A stretch of 64,000 nt of DNA from Nonomuraea pusilla. Lineage in GTDB: Bacteria > Actinomycetota > Actinomycetes > Streptosporangiales > Streptosporangiaceae. The notes below the pieces were generated by a model. It was not told the DNA's origin. It saw only the letters and a list, made by a program, of their open reading frames with translations, and searched no databases. This document shows positions 8,372-16,104 of this stretch, piece by piece (within the stretch, counting starts at the first letter, position 1; every line of letters starts with the position of its first letter). The stretch is taken from contig NZ_FOBF01000009.1 in the NCBI RefSeq assembly GCF_900109355.1, positions 1 to 64,000 of the forward strand. Direction: 5' to 3'. The position numbers were made by a program, and so were the translations under genes.

Positions 8372-9453
8372 AGGACCACCACCGATCGCAGCACCTCTCC
8401 CCGGTGCATCTTCGCGAACGCGTCCTCGACCTGGTCGAGCCCGATGGTCTCGGTGACGAACCGGTCGAGCGGCAGCCGGTTCTGCAGGAACAGGTCGATG
8501 AGCATCGGGAAGTCGCGGCTCGGCAGGCAGTCGCCGTACCAGGACGACTTCAGCGCGCCGCCGCGGCCGAACACGTCGAGCAGCGGCAGGTCGAGCCGCA
8601 TCTCGGGGGTCGGCACGCCGACCAGGACCACGGTGCCGGCCAGGTCGCGCGCGTAGAAGGCCTGCTTGTACGTCTCGGGCCTGCCCACCGCCTCGATGAC
8701 CACGTCCGCGCCGAAGCCGCCGGTCAGGTCGCGGATCGCCTCCACCGGGTCGTTCTCGCGGGAGTTGACCGTGTGGGTGGCGCCGAAGCCGCGCGCCCAC
8801 TCCAGCTTGCGGTCGTCGACGTCCACCGCGATGACCTTGGCCGCCCCGGCCAGCGACGCGCCGAGGATCGCGGCGTCGCCGACGCCGCCGCAGCCGATGA
8901 CGGCCACGCTGTCGCCGCGCGTCACGCCTCCGGTGTTGACGGCCGCGCCGAGGCCCGCCATCACGCCGCAGCCGAGCAGCCCCGCGACCTCGGCGGGGGC
9001 CTCGGCCGAGACCTTGGTGCACTGCCCGGCCGCGACCAGGGTCTTGCCCAGGAACGCGCCGATGCCGAGCGCGGGCGACAGCTCGGTGCCGTCGGCGAGG
9101 GTCATCCGCTGCCGGGCGTTGTGGGTGTTGAAGCAGTACCAGGGCCGGCCGCGCAGGCAGGCGCGGCACTGGTGGCAGACCGCGCGCCAGTTGAGGATCA
9201 CGAAGTCGCCCGGGGCGACCTCCGTGACGCCCTCGCCGACGGCCTCGACGACGCCCGCCGCCTCGTGGCCGAGGAGGAACGGGAACTCGTCGCTGATGCC
9301 GCCCTCCCGGTAGTGCAGGTCGGTGTGACAGACGCCGCAGGCCTGGACGGAGACCACCGCCTCGCCGGGCCCCGGGTCGGGCACGATGACCGTCTCCACC
9401 GACACTTCCTGGCCTTTACCTCGGGCGATGACGCCCTGCACTTCGTACGGCAT
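8368..9453 (-). CDS. S-(hydroxymethyl)mycothiol dehydrogenase (class III-type alcohol dehydrogenase)
   Basis: The 361-residue zinc alcohol dehydrogenase matches the mycothiol-dependent formaldehyde dehydrogenases of actinomycetes. Catalytic-zinc residues are C39 ([11 protein letters not shown]) and H63/E64 (LGHEAAGV). The structural zinc cysteines are C93, C96, C99 and C107. The NAD+ motif is GCGGVG. The family oxidises the formaldehyde-mycothiol adduct to formylmycothiol, detoxifying formaldehyde. It sits between the cyclase gene (15 bp gap) and the MBL hydrolase gene (4-bp overlap), so it is probably cotranscribed with both. Confidence 0.88.
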   Translation of the reverse strand: MPYEVQGVIARGKGQEVSVETVIVPDPGPGEAVVSVQACGVCHTDLHYREGGISDEFPFLLGHEAAGVVEAVGEGVTEVAPGDFVILNWRAVCHQCRACLRGRPWYCFNTHNARQRMTLADGTELSPALGIGAFLGKTLVAAGQCTKVSAEAPAEVAGLLGCGVMAGLGAAVNTGGVTRGDSVAVIGCGGVGDAAILGASLAGAAKVIAVDVDDRKLEWARGFGATHTVNSRENDPVEAIRDLTGGFGADVVIEAVGRPETYKQAFYARDLAGTVVLVGVPTPEMRLDLPLLDVFGRGGALKSSWYGDCLPSRDFPMLIDLFLQNRLPLDRFVTETIGLDQVEDAFAKMHRGEVLRSVVVL

Positions 9454-9467
9454 GCGGCCATCCTGCG

Positions 9468-10454
9468 TCAGGCCGGTGATCTCCGCAAGACATGCGGCTG
9501 CACCACGCCGAGCCCTCTCGCGGGCCTGCGCCTGATCGTCCTCACCTCGATGCCGGGCTCGCCTTCGAGCCCTTCGGCCAGGGCGGCGTCGGCGACGGCC
9601 GTGCCGGGCCTGGCGATGGCGGTGAGCCTGGCGGCCAGGTTGACGGTGGTGCCGAAGACGTCCCCCATGATGGGCAGCACGGCGCCGTACGCGAGGCCGA
9701 CGCGCAGCTCTCCCGCGTCGAGGAGGTCGAGCGCGATGCGAGCGGCCTGCACGGGCGTGGGCGCGGTGAACAGCACCTCGTCGCCGAGGGTCTTGACCAG
9801 CCTGGCGCCGTGGGCGGCGACGATGTCAGAGGCGCGCGACTCGAAGCCCTCGACGAGGTCGGCGAGCTCGTGCTCGTCCAGCTCGCGGGCGCGCCGCGTG
9901 AACGAGACGAGGTCGGCGAAGCCCACGGCGAGGGTCACGCGGGTGTGGGCGGGCTCCTCGCCGCCCTCGGCGGAGGCCGGCAGGGCCAGCAGCCGGGCGC
10001 CCGCGGCGGCGAGCTGGGCACGCCAGACGTGGACGAGGACGTGCTGCAGGTCGGGCAGCAGCCCCTCTGCGGCGTCGAACAGCGCGGTGAGGTCGGTGCC
10101 GGCCGGCTCGGGCGGCAGCACCGCCCCGATGAGGATCTCGGCCTGCCACTGGGCGAGCCTGGCCGTGGTCTGGCCGAGCGCCCTGGCCAGGCGGATCACG
10201 CCCGCCTCGTCGAGGACGCCGCCGTCGAGCATGGCGCGGACGCGGCGCAGCGCGTCGACGTCGGCGTCGGTGAACGCCACGGCGTCGTCGGCGAGCTGGG
10301 CGAAGCCGAGCGCGCGCCAGATGCGCCTGGCCAGTTCCTGTGACACCCCGGCCTCGGCGGCGACCTGCTCACGGGTGTGGCGGGGCGGCATGCCGGCCAG
10401 CAGGCGCTCGAACTCCTCGGCCGCGGGCCCGCCGCTCGGTGCTGGAGCGTTCAC
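9468..10454 (-). CDS. Class III adenylate cyclase with N-terminal regulatory domain
   Basis: The 328-residue protein has an N-terminal helical region (1-165) and a C-terminal class III cyclase domain. Metal ligands D181 (GFADLVSFT) and D225 (KTLGDEVLF), adenine-selecting K221 and D265, and transition-state N272 and R276 (VNLAARL) are all present. The K/D pair predicts ATP rather than GTP as substrate. The layout resembles mycobacterial Rv1264-like cyclases with an autoinhibitory N-domain, but there is no membrane anchor. The neighbours form a tight operon with a PH-domain membrane protein and formaldehyde detoxification. Confidence 0.87.
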   Translation of the reverse strand: MNAPAPSGGPAAEEFERLLAGMPPRHTREQVAAEAGVSQELARRIWRALGFAQLADDAVAFTDADVDALRRVRAMLDGGVLDEAGVIRLARALGQTTARLAQWQAEILIGAVLPPEPAGTDLTALFDAAEGLLPDLQHVLVHVWRAQLAAAGARLLALPASAEGGEEPAHTRVTLAVGFADLVSFTRRARELDEHELADLVEGFESRASDIVAAHGARLVKTLGDEVLFTAPTPVQAARIALDLLDAGELRVGLAYGAVLPIMGDVFGTTVNLAARLTAIARPGTAVADAALAEGLEGEPGIEVRTIRRRPARGLGVVQPHVLRRSPA

Positions 10455-10463
10455 CCCAGCAGG

Positions 10464-10976
10464 CTATCTGCCGTCGATGTCGCCGTCGGAGGCGTCCTCC
10501 ACCAGCCTGAACAGGTCGGTGCGCACGTCCTGGATCCTCGGGATGTCGCGCAGGACGATCTGGCCCCTGTCGCCCGCCGACTCGACGGTCAGCGTGCCGC
10601 AGGCGAACAGCCGCTCGCCGAACGTCTGGTCGGAGCTCACGGTGTTGACCTTGGCCATCGGGATCTCGTCGGTGGACTTGTTGAGCACCCCGGTGCTGAT
10701 CGTGAACCGGTGGGTGGTGAGGGTGTACCCGGTGTTGCGCCACCGCAGGTACGGGACGAACGACCAGATCGTCAGCAGGGCGAGCGCGACGGCCGCGGCG
10801 GCGATCCTGGCGTAGGAGGCGTACTCCCAGCCGCCGGGGACGAGGTAGATCGCCACGCCGGCCGCGGCGACGATGAGCACCAGCGCGAGTGTCGGGCCGA
10901 TCAGGCGCTTCCAGTGGGGACGGAAGGACCTGATGACCCGCTCACCCTGCGTCAGATGGTGGTCGGGAAGGGTCAT
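10464..10976 (-). CDS. PH-domain (bPH2/YdbS-like) membrane protein
   Basis: The 170-residue protein has an N-terminal GERVIRSFRPHWKRL segment, two membrane helices (about 27-47 and 56-76), then a bacterial PH-like domain with YTLTTHRFTISTGVLNKSTDEIPMAKVNTV and a GTLTVESAGDRGQIVLRDIP strand pattern. Such proteins are common in actinobacteria and their function is mostly unknown. It heads the run that continues into the cyclase gene with a 9-bp gap. Confidence 0.8.
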   Translation of the reverse strand: MTLPDHHLTQGERVIRSFRPHWKRLIGPTLALVLIVAAAGVAIYLVPGGWEYASYARIAAAAVALALLTIWSFVPYLRWRNTGYTLTTHRFTISTGVLNKSTDEIPMAKVNTVSSDQTFGERLFACGTLTVESAGDRGQIVLRDIPRIQDVRTDLFRLVEDASDGDIDGR

Positions 10977-11009
10977 GCGCCCATCGTGCCACCGTCGCCC
11001 GCGCCGGGG

Positions 11010-11831
11010 CTACGCCGCGGGACGGACGTGCACCACGTCGCCCGCGCTGAGCGTGTAGCGCTCGCCGCCCGACTCCACCTGCAGGTGCCCGCCCGGGTCG
11101 ATGCCGGTGGCCAGGCCGGTCAGCGCCTGGTCGCCGGGCAGCTCCACCCGCACCGGGCGGCCGACCGTGGCGCTGGAGGCCAGGTACGCGGCGCGCAGCC
11201 CGCAGGCGTCGGCGTCGCCGCCCGCCGCCGCCCACTCGCGGTAGTGGGTCTCGACCTCCCTGAGCACGGCGCGCAGGAGAGGGTCCCTGTCGAGGCACGC
11301 GGCCTGCTCGACGGCGAGCGACGTGGCGGTGGGGACGGGCAACTCGGCGGGCGTGAGCGACACGTTGAGCCCCATGCCGATCACCACGGCGTCGTCGGCG
11401 CGCTCGGCCAGGATGCCGGCGATCTTGCGCTCGCCCACCAGGAGGTCGTTGGGCCACTTGAGCCGTACGTCCACCTCGGCCAGGCGGCGTACGGCGCTGG
11501 CGGCGGCGACGCCGTACAGGAGGGACAGCCACCCCTGGGCTGCCACCGGGACGGACGGCCTGAGCAGGATCGAGAACGTCAGGCCCGAGCGGGGCGGCGC
11601 CGACCAGGTGCGGCCCAGCCGGCCGCGGCCCGCCTCCTGCGACTCGGCGACCAGCACCGTGCCCTCGGGGGCGCCCTCGCGGGCGGCGCGCGCCAGGTCG
11701 GCGTTCGTGGAGCCGGTGCTCTGCACCACGGTGACGCCCGTCCACAGGGAGCCTGGGCGCACCAGGGCGCGGTTGAGCGCGGCCGCGGACAGCGGCGGCC
11801 GGTCGAGGTCGGAGTAGCGCGAGTCGGGCAT
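11010..11831 (-). CDS. birA: Biotin--[acetyl-CoA-carboxylase] ligase
   Basis: The 273-residue protein activates biotin with ATP and attaches it to the lysine of biotin carrier domains. Motifs are the STGSTNADLA substrate loop, the biotin-binding loop ESQEAGRGRLGRTW, and KWPNDLLVGERKIAGIL. The C-terminal small domain starts near 225. No N-terminal HTH is present, so this is a non-regulatory group I ligase. The ATG at 11831 directly abuts GGGAGG, an unusually short spacing, but no better in-frame start exists. The partner acyl-CoA carboxylase beta subunit is encoded about 10 kb away. Confidence 0.92.
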   Translation of the reverse strand: MPDSRYSDLDRPPLSAAALNRALVRPGSLWTGVTVVQSTGSTNADLARAAREGAPEGTVLVAESQEAGRGRLGRTWSAPPRSGLTFSILLRPSVPVAAQGWLSLLYGVAAASAVRRLAEVDVRLKWPNDLLVGERKIAGILAERADDAVVIGMGLNVSLTPAELPVPTATSLAVEQAACLDRDPLLRAVLREVETHYREWAAAGGDADACGLRAAYLASSATVGRPVRVELPGDQALTGLATGIDPGGHLQVESGGERYTLSAGDVVHVRPAA

Positions 11832-11891
11832 CCTCCCATCTTGCCCAACCCGAGCTGTTCCCATGACCTGGGACTTGGGGAAGATGGAAGG

Positions 11892-14096
11892 GTGAAAAGA
11901 CGTCTGGACCCCCGCAACTGGGCTTCGTTGCGCCCCTTCGGCCTCGGGTTGCGCAAGCCGAACAATTACCTGGAGCTGTGGAAGGCCTTCCGCTCGGTCA
12001 AGGGGAACAGGCGCTACGCCTGGCGCATCCTGAACGAGGGCACCTGCGACGGCTGCGCGCTCGGCACCCGCGGCATGCGCGACTGGACCATGCCGGAGAT
12101 CCACCTGTGCAACATCAGGCTCCGGCTGCTGCCGCTGAACACGATGGGCCCGCTCGACGTCTCGCTGCTGCGTGACGTGTCGGGGCTGGCCGGCAGGAAG
12201 AGCGCCGAGCTGCGGTCGCTGGGGCGGCTGCCGTACCCGATGCTGCGGCGGGCGGGCGAGCCGGGCTTCAGGCGGGTGAGCTGGGACGAGGCGCTGCGCG
12301 TGGCCGCGGACGGGCTGCGCGACCGGCGGTTCGGCGTGTACCTGACCAGCAGGGGCGTGCCGAACGAGAACTACTACGCGGCGCAGAAGGCGGTGCGCGC
12401 GCTCGGCACGAACAACGTGGACAACGCCGCCCGCATCTGCCACTCGCCCTCGACGGTGGCGCTCAAGGAGACCATCGGCGCGGCGGCCACCACCTGCTCC
12501 TACACCGACTGGATCGGCTCCGACCTGATCGTCTTCATCGGGTCGAACCCGTCGAACAACCAGCCGGTGGCGATGAAGTACCTCTACCACGCCAAGAAGG
12601 CCGGGACCCGGATCGCGATGGTCAACGCGTACCGGGAGCCGGGCATGGACCGGTACTGGGTGCCGTCCAACGCGGAGTCCGCGGTGTTCGGCACGAAGAT
12701 CACCGACGAGTTCTTCGGCGTGAACGTGGGCGGCGACATCGGCTTCCTCAACGGCGTGCTCAAGCACCTCGTCGAGAACGACTGGGTGGACAAGGCGTTC
12801 GTCGAGGAGCGCACCACCGGCTTCGACGAGGTCAGGCGCGCGGTGTCGGACCAGTCGTGGGAGGAGCTGGAGGCGCTGTCGGGGGCGTCCCGCCAGGACA
12901 TGTTCCGCCTGGCCAGGCTGCTCGGCGAGGCCAGGTCGGCGGTGCTGGTGTGGTCGATGGGCATCACCCAGCACGCGTACGGCGAGGACAACGTCCGGGC
13001 GATCGTGAACCTGGCGCTGGCGCGCGGGTTCGTGGGGCGCGACAAGTGCGGGCTGATGCCGATCCGCGGCCACAGCGGCGTGCAGGGCGGCGCCGAGATG
13101 GGCGCGTACGCGACGGGCCTGCCGGGCGGCCTGCCGGTCACGGAGGAGAACGCGGCGCGGTTCGCCGAGCTGTGGGGGTTCGAGGTGCCGGCGACGCCGG
13201 GCCTCACCGCGACCGACATGATCGACGCGGCCCACGCCGGCGAGCTGGACGCCCTGGTGTCGTCCGGCGGGAACTTCCTGGAGGTGCTGCCCGACCCCGG
13301 CTACTGCCGTGAGGCGCTGGAGCGGCTGCGCCTGCGCGTCCACGTCGACATCGTGCTGTCGTCGCAGATGCTCGTGCCGTCGGAGGGCGACGTCCTGCTG
13401 CTGCCCGCGCAGACCCGCTACGAGATGGTGGGCGGCGTCACCGAGACCTCCACCGAGCGGCGCGTGATCTTCTCGCCGGAGGTGGAGGGGCCGCGCGTCG
13501 GCGAGGCGTGGCCCGAGTGGAAGATCTTCACCGAGCTGGCCGCGCGGACCCGGCCGGAGATCGCCGGCAGGGTGCGGTTCGCGGGGACGCCGCAGATCCG
13601 GGAGGAGATCGAGCGGGCGGTGCCGTTCTACGCGGGCATCGCGGGGCTGTCGCGGTTCGGCGACAACGTGCAGTACGGCGGCCGGCACCTCTGCCCCGGC
13701 GGGCGCTTCCAGACGCCCGACGGGCTCGGCAGGTTCTCGGTGGTGGAGCCGCCCGCGCTGGAGCGGCCCGACGGCGCGTTCATGGTGGCCACGCGGCGCG
13801 GCAAGCAGTTCAACAGCATGGTGCACGAGCGGCTCGACGCGTTCAACGGCGCCGCCAGGGAGGCGGTGCTGATGAGCCCGTACGACGCGGACCGGCTGGG
13901 CCTGCGTGACGGCGCGCCGGTCGAGCTGCGCTCGGGAGAGCGCTCCTACCGCGGCAGGGTGCTGCGGGCGCCGCTGGTGCCGGGCAACCTGCAGATCCAC
14001 TGGCCGGAGGGCAACGTGCTGCTCGACGAGGCGCGGCGCTCGCCGCAGGCGCGCATCCCCGACTACAACGCGCTCGTCACGGTGCGCCCGCTATGA
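11892..14096 (+). CDS. FdhF/YdeP-type molybdopterin oxidoreductase
   Basis: The 734-residue protein has the molybdopterin oxidoreductase core and the C-terminal molydopterin dinucleotide-binding domain (about 620-734, from ATRRGKQFNSMVH). In NAARICHSPS, C183 stands where formate dehydrogenases carry Sec or Cys as molybdenum ligand, followed by the conserved His. Only C52xxC55 is seen near the N-terminus, fewer cysteines than a classical 4Fe-4S site, as in the YdeP/YjgC group. The GTG start follows GGAAGG. It is translationally coupled to fdhD (ATGA overlap), which argues for formate or a related substrate, although the YdeP group's reaction is not settled. Confidence 0.85.
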   Translation: MKRRLDPRNWASLRPFGLGLRKPNNYLELWKAFRSVKGNRRYAWRILNEGTCDGCALGTRGMRDWTMPEIHLCNIRLRLLPLNTMGPLDVSLLRDVSGLAGRKSAELRSLGRLPYPMLRRAGEPGFRRVSWDEALRVAADGLRDRRFGVYLTSRGVPNENYYAAQKAVRALGTNNVDNAARICHSPSTVALKETIGAAATTCSYTDWIGSDLIVFIGSNPSNNQPVAMKYLYHAKKAGTRIAMVNAYREPGMDRYWVPSNAESAVFGTKITDEFFGVNVGGDIGFLNGVLKHLVENDWVDKAFVEERTTGFDEVRRAVSDQSWEELEALSGASRQDMFRLARLLGEARSAVLVWSMGITQHAYGEDNVRAIVNLALARGFVGRDKCGLMPIRGHSGVQGGAEMGAYATGLPGGLPVTEENAARFAELWGFEVPATPGLTATDMIDAAHAGELDALVSSGGNFLEVLPDPGYCREALERLRLRVHVDIVLSSQMLVPSEGDVLLLPAQTRYEMVGGVTETSTERRVIFSPEVEGPRVGEAWPEWKIFTELAARTRPEIAGRVRFAGTPQIREEIERAVPFYAGIAGLSRFGDNVQYGGRHLCPGGRFQTPDGLGRFSVVEPPALERPDGAFMVATRRGKQFNSMVHERLDAFNGAAREAVLMSPYDADRLGLRDGAPVELRSGERSYRGRVLRAPLVPGNLQIHWPEGNVLLDEARRSPQARIPDYNALVTVRPL

Positions 14097-14938
14097 CGGT
14101 CAGGCCGGGCCCGAGCACGCGCGTCCGGGTGAGGCGGCTGTCGGGACACTCCGCCCGGGACCGGCGCGACGACCTGGCCACGGAGGAGCCGCTGGAGATC
14201 CGCCTGGCCGCGCCCGACGGCTCGCGCAGGACCGTCGCGATCACCATGCGGACGCCGGGCCACGACTTCGAGCTGGCCGCGGGCTTCCTGCACGGCGAGG
14301 GGCTGGCGGCCGGTGACGGCATCGCGGCCATCGCGTACTGCACGGACGCCGACCTGCCGCCGGAGGCGCGCTACAACACGGTCACCGTGCACCTGAACGG
14401 CCCGATCCCCGAGCTGCCCGCGCTGGACCGGCACTTCGTCACCTCCAGCGCGTGCGGGGTGTGCGGCTCGGCGGGCCTGGACGCGCTGCGCCACCGCTGC
14501 GCGCCGGTGCCGGGCGGCACGCTGAAGCTCACCCCCGAGGTCCTGTACGCGCTCCCGGAGGCGCTGAGGGAGGCGCAGGGCGTGTTCGGCAAGACCGGGG
14601 GCCTGCACGCGGCGGGCCTGTTCACGGCCGACGGCACGCCGCTCGCGGTGCGCGAGGACGTCGGCCGGCACAACGCGGTGGACAAGCTCGTCGGCTGGGC
14701 GGCGCTGAACCGGCGGCTGCCGCTGGCCGAGCACGTCCTCATGGTCAGCGGCAGGGCCAGCTACGAGATCATGCAGAAGGCGCTGGCGGCGGGCGTTCCT
14801 GCGGTGTGCGCGGTGTCGGCGCCGTCGTCGCTGGCGGTGGATCTGGCCAGGTCGTTCGGGATGACGCTGGTGGGCTTCCTTCGGGGCGAGCGGTGCAACG
14901 TGTACGCGGGCGAGGAGCGCATCCTCATTATGGAATAA
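14093..14938 (+). CDS. fdhD: Formate dehydrogenase accessory sulfurtransferase FdhD
   Basis: The 281-residue protein matches FdhD, which transfers sulfur from a cysteine desulfurase to the molybdenum cofactor of formate dehydrogenase. The functional loop SSACGVCGSAG gives C121 and C124, the same numbering as the E. coli protein. Other family motifs are TPGHDFELAAGFL, REDVGRHNAVDKL and GFLRGERCNVY. ATGA overlap with the preceding oxidoreductase gene shows that the two are made together. Confidence 0.95.
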   Translation: MTVRPGPSTRVRVRRLSGHSARDRRDDLATEEPLEIRLAAPDGSRRTVAITMRTPGHDFELAAGFLHGEGLAAGDGIAAIAYCTDADLPPEARYNTVTVHLNGPIPELPALDRHFVTSSACGVCGSAGLDALRHRCAPVPGGTLKLTPEVLYALPEALREAQGVFGKTGGLHAAGLFTADGTPLAVREDVGRHNAVDKLVGWAALNRRLPLAEHVLMVSGRASYEIMQKALAAGVPAVCAVSAPSSLAVDLARSFGMTLVGFLRGERCNVYAGEERILIME

Positions 14939-14946
14939 AGCATTCC

Positions 14947-14970
14947 GTTCTGATACTCTTGGAACAGAAC
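14947..14970 (+). promoter_or_regulatory. Inverted repeat overlapping the probable promoter of the epoxide hydrolase gene
   Basis: GTTCTG at 14947-14952 and CAGAAC at 14965-14970 form an inverted repeat with a 12-base spacer. The spacer starts with ATACTC, so GATACT (14952-14957) could be the -10 box and a bound regulator would block the promoter. A partly related CCGTTCC follows at 14974. No regulator gene is adjacent. Confidence 0.45.
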
Positions 14971-15006
14971 GAGCCGTTCCGGCTTGCTGTTCGAGAGGAC
15001 TCCCCC

Positions 15007-16086
15007 ATGACCATCCGCCCCTTCCGCATCGAGATCCCGCAGGCCGACCTCGACGACCTCAGGGCCCGCCTGGCGATGACCCGCTTCGCCGGCGAGATCC
15101 CCGGCGCGGACCAGGGCGTGCCGGTCTCGCGCGTCAGGCGCCTGGTCGCCGCCTGGCGCGACGCCTTCGACTGGCGCGCCCAGGAGGCCAGGCTCAACGC
15201 CTACCCGCAGTTCACCACCGAGATCGACGGGCAGACCATCCACTTCGTGCACGTCCGCTCCGAGAACGAGGACGCCCTGCCGCTCGTCCTCACCCACGGC
15301 TGGCCCGGCACGTTCGTCGAGTACCTGAACGCGATCGAGCCGCTCTCGCGCCACTTCCACCTGGTCGTCCCGTCGCTGCCCGGCTTCGGCTTCTCCGGGC
15401 CGACCCACGAACTCGGCTGGGACAACCTCCGCATCGCCAGGGCGTGGGCCGAGCTCATGGCGAGGCTCGGCTACGAGCGCTACGGCGCCGTCGGCAACGA
15501 CGCCGGCTCGATGATCTCGCCCGAGATCGGCAGGACCGACCCCGAGCACGTCGTCGGCGTGCACGTCACCCAGCTCTACTCCTTCCCGAGCGGCGACCCC
15601 GCCGAGTTCGAGGGGCTCACCGAGGAGGAGCAGGCCGCGCTGGCCGTGCTCGACTGGTTCTGGAAGGAGAAGGGCGCCTTCAACGTGCTGCACTCCCAGC
15701 AGCCGCAGACGCTCGCGCACGCCATCACCGACTCCCCCGCCGGGCTGCTCGGCTGGCTCGTCCAGCTCTTCGACGAGGACCTCGACGACGAGTTCGTGCT
15801 GACCAACGCCTCGATCCACTGGTTCACCGGCACCGCCGCCTCCGCGCTGCGGCTGTACTGGGAGAACGCCCGCGCCGAGCAGCCGAAGGAGCCCACCACC
15901 GCGCCGACCGCGCTGGCGATGGCCGAGGGCGACTTCGCCAGCATCCGGCGCTTCGCCGCACGCGACCACGCCGGCATCGTCTCCTGGCGGACGCTCCCGG
16001 CCCCGGCGCACGGCCACTACACCGCGCACACCGCGACCGGGGCGCTCACCTCCGACATCCGCGACTTCTTCGCCGGCCTGCGCTGA
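15007..16086 (+). CDS. Epoxide hydrolase family protein (alpha/beta hydrolase)
   Basis: The 359-residue protein has an N-terminal epoxide hydrolase (EHN) region (RPFRIEIPQADLDDLRARL, about 3-110) and an alpha/beta hydrolase fold with oxyanion motif THGWPG, PSLPGFGFSG, and nucleophile Asp in AVGNDAGSM. A His near the C-terminus (HGHYTAH) would complete the triad. The family opens epoxides to diols; the substrate is unknown. ATG at 15007 is 7 bases after GAGAGGA. It is convergent with ppc (18 bp apart). Confidence 0.88.
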   Translation: MTIRPFRIEIPQADLDDLRARLAMTRFAGEIPGADQGVPVSRVRRLVAAWRDAFDWRAQEARLNAYPQFTTEIDGQTIHFVHVRSENEDALPLVLTHGWPGTFVEYLNAIEPLSRHFHLVVPSLPGFGFSGPTHELGWDNLRIARAWAELMARLGYERYGAVGNDAGSMISPEIGRTDPEHVVGVHVTQLYSFPSGDPAEFEGLTEEEQAALAVLDWFWKEKGAFNVLHSQQPQTLAHAITDSPAGLLGWLVQLFDEDLDDEFVLTNASIHWFTGTAASALRLYWENARAEQPKEPTTAPTALAMAEGDFASIRRFAARDHAGIVSWRTLPAPAHGHYTAHTATGALTSDIRDFFAGLR

Positions 16087-16104
16087 TCACCGGCGGATGG
16101 CCGA

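Noticed and set aside
11010-14000. 996-codon minus-strand frame joining birA to sequence opposite the molybdoenzyme
   Set aside because: Only the last 273 codons match biotin ligase; the rest is antisense to the oxidoreductase gene.
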